DNA of 64,000 bases from Filimonas zeae (GTDB lineage Bacteria > Bacteroidota > Bacteroidia > Chitinophagales > Chitinophagaceae): contig NZ_BMIB01000004.1 in the NCBI RefSeq assembly GCF_014641615.1, positions 558,001-622,000 on the forward strand, in the 5' to 3' direction. Under the pieces are notes generated by a model. That model was not told the origin of the DNA. It ran no database searches and worked only from the letters and a program-made list of their open reading frames with translations. The position numbers and the translations under genes are program-made. Positions 63,830 through 64,000 of the stretch are shown here, piece after piece (within the stretch, counting starts at the first letter, position 1; the number at the start of each line of letters is the position of its first letter).

Positions 63830-64000
63830 TTATAACATATGCACCGGGAATATAATCTTGGCTTCCACAGTGTTTTCGTCAATATCCTTAATTTCAAAAG
63901 AGGCTTTTGAGCCAAAAAGCAACCGCAGCCGGTTGTTGGTACTCGCAAGCCCAAACCCATCACCATTACCTGCGCCACCGCTGCCATTGAGCTTACCGGT
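63830..64000 (-). CDS. sensor histidine kinase, C-terminal end only (LytS-type)
   Basis: Fifty-six residues are visible before the TAA stop, ending in KIIFPVHML. The segment GDGFGLASTNNRLRLLFG matches the G2-box end of the HATPase domain of LytS/YehU-type kinases. The rest of the protein is outside the window. The direct neighbour is the LytTR response regulator, so the two form a two-component system. Confidence 0.8.
   Translation of the reverse strand, partial: TGKLNGSGGAGNGDGFGLASTNNRLRLLFGSKASFEIKDIDENTVEAKIIFPVHML

Overview
The window reads as a chromosomal segment of a Bacteroidota bacterium, most likely a member of the Chitinophagaceae (order Chitinophagales). This is inferred from several lineage-typical traits seen together: promoter boxes of the form TAnnTTTG in front of many genes, gldF/gldG, a fused MurF-alanine racemase, a long LspA, a short NuoG, a GGGP-synthase homologue in a bacterium, a B12-dependent ribonucleotide reductase and a four-helix-bundle (S23) protein gene. 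No rRNA, tRNA, CRISPR array, transposase or phage gene was found. Apart from the repeat-rich gaps in the nuo locus and one 508-base intergenic region, this is ordinary core genome.

Layout. 1-1112 (-): the start of a MacB-like ABC permease, cut by the window edge. 1214-15254 (-): a complete 14-subunit NADH:quinone oxidoreductase (complex I) locus, nuoA to nuoN. It is interrupted between nuoF and nuoG by an S23 four-helix-bundle gene, and related AT-rich inverted repeats fill four of its gaps. 15341-18353 (-): a TPR protein, a PstS-like lipoprotein and a small membrane protein. 18644-23625: low-molecular-weight phosphatase and hisS (+), a small lipoprotein (+), a thiolase (-), and rlmN (+). 23833-30871 (+): an exported unknown, a three-gene RND efflux pump (adaptor, permease, outer-membrane factor) and a His-rich Spy-like protein. 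31024-33326 (+): two pseudouridine synthases joined by TAATG. 33327-33834: a hairpin followed by three 77-bp tandem repeats built on an 11-bp phase.

33835-43427: peroxiredoxin, dinB and a polysaccharide deacetylase (-); gltX, a cupin and enoyl-CoA hydratase (+); two divergent exported unknowns; fumC (+). 43653-50251: a lipoprotein (+), then an operon gldF-gldG-murF/alr-lspA (-). 50367-54447 (-): iscS-iscA, and acpP-fabF-rnc. 54623-61425: a sterol-desaturase-family protein (-), a GNAT acetyltransferase (+), a YcxB-like protein (-), nrdJ (-) and a GGGP synthase (+). 61600-64000 (-): a possible 36-residue small gene, an M28 peptidase, a LytTR response regulator and the tail of its histidine kinase.

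The most unusual signal is in the nuo locus. Four gaps (B/C, D/E, E/F, F/G) carry imperfect inverted repeats built from TTCAAAAGTCAAAATTCAAA-type sequence. Two of these share a core of about 90 bp, and one carries the S23 gene. I read this as a family of small mobile or RNA-processed elements, one coding-competent and the others empty, tolerated inside an important operon. That reading is an inference and needs genome-wide comparison.
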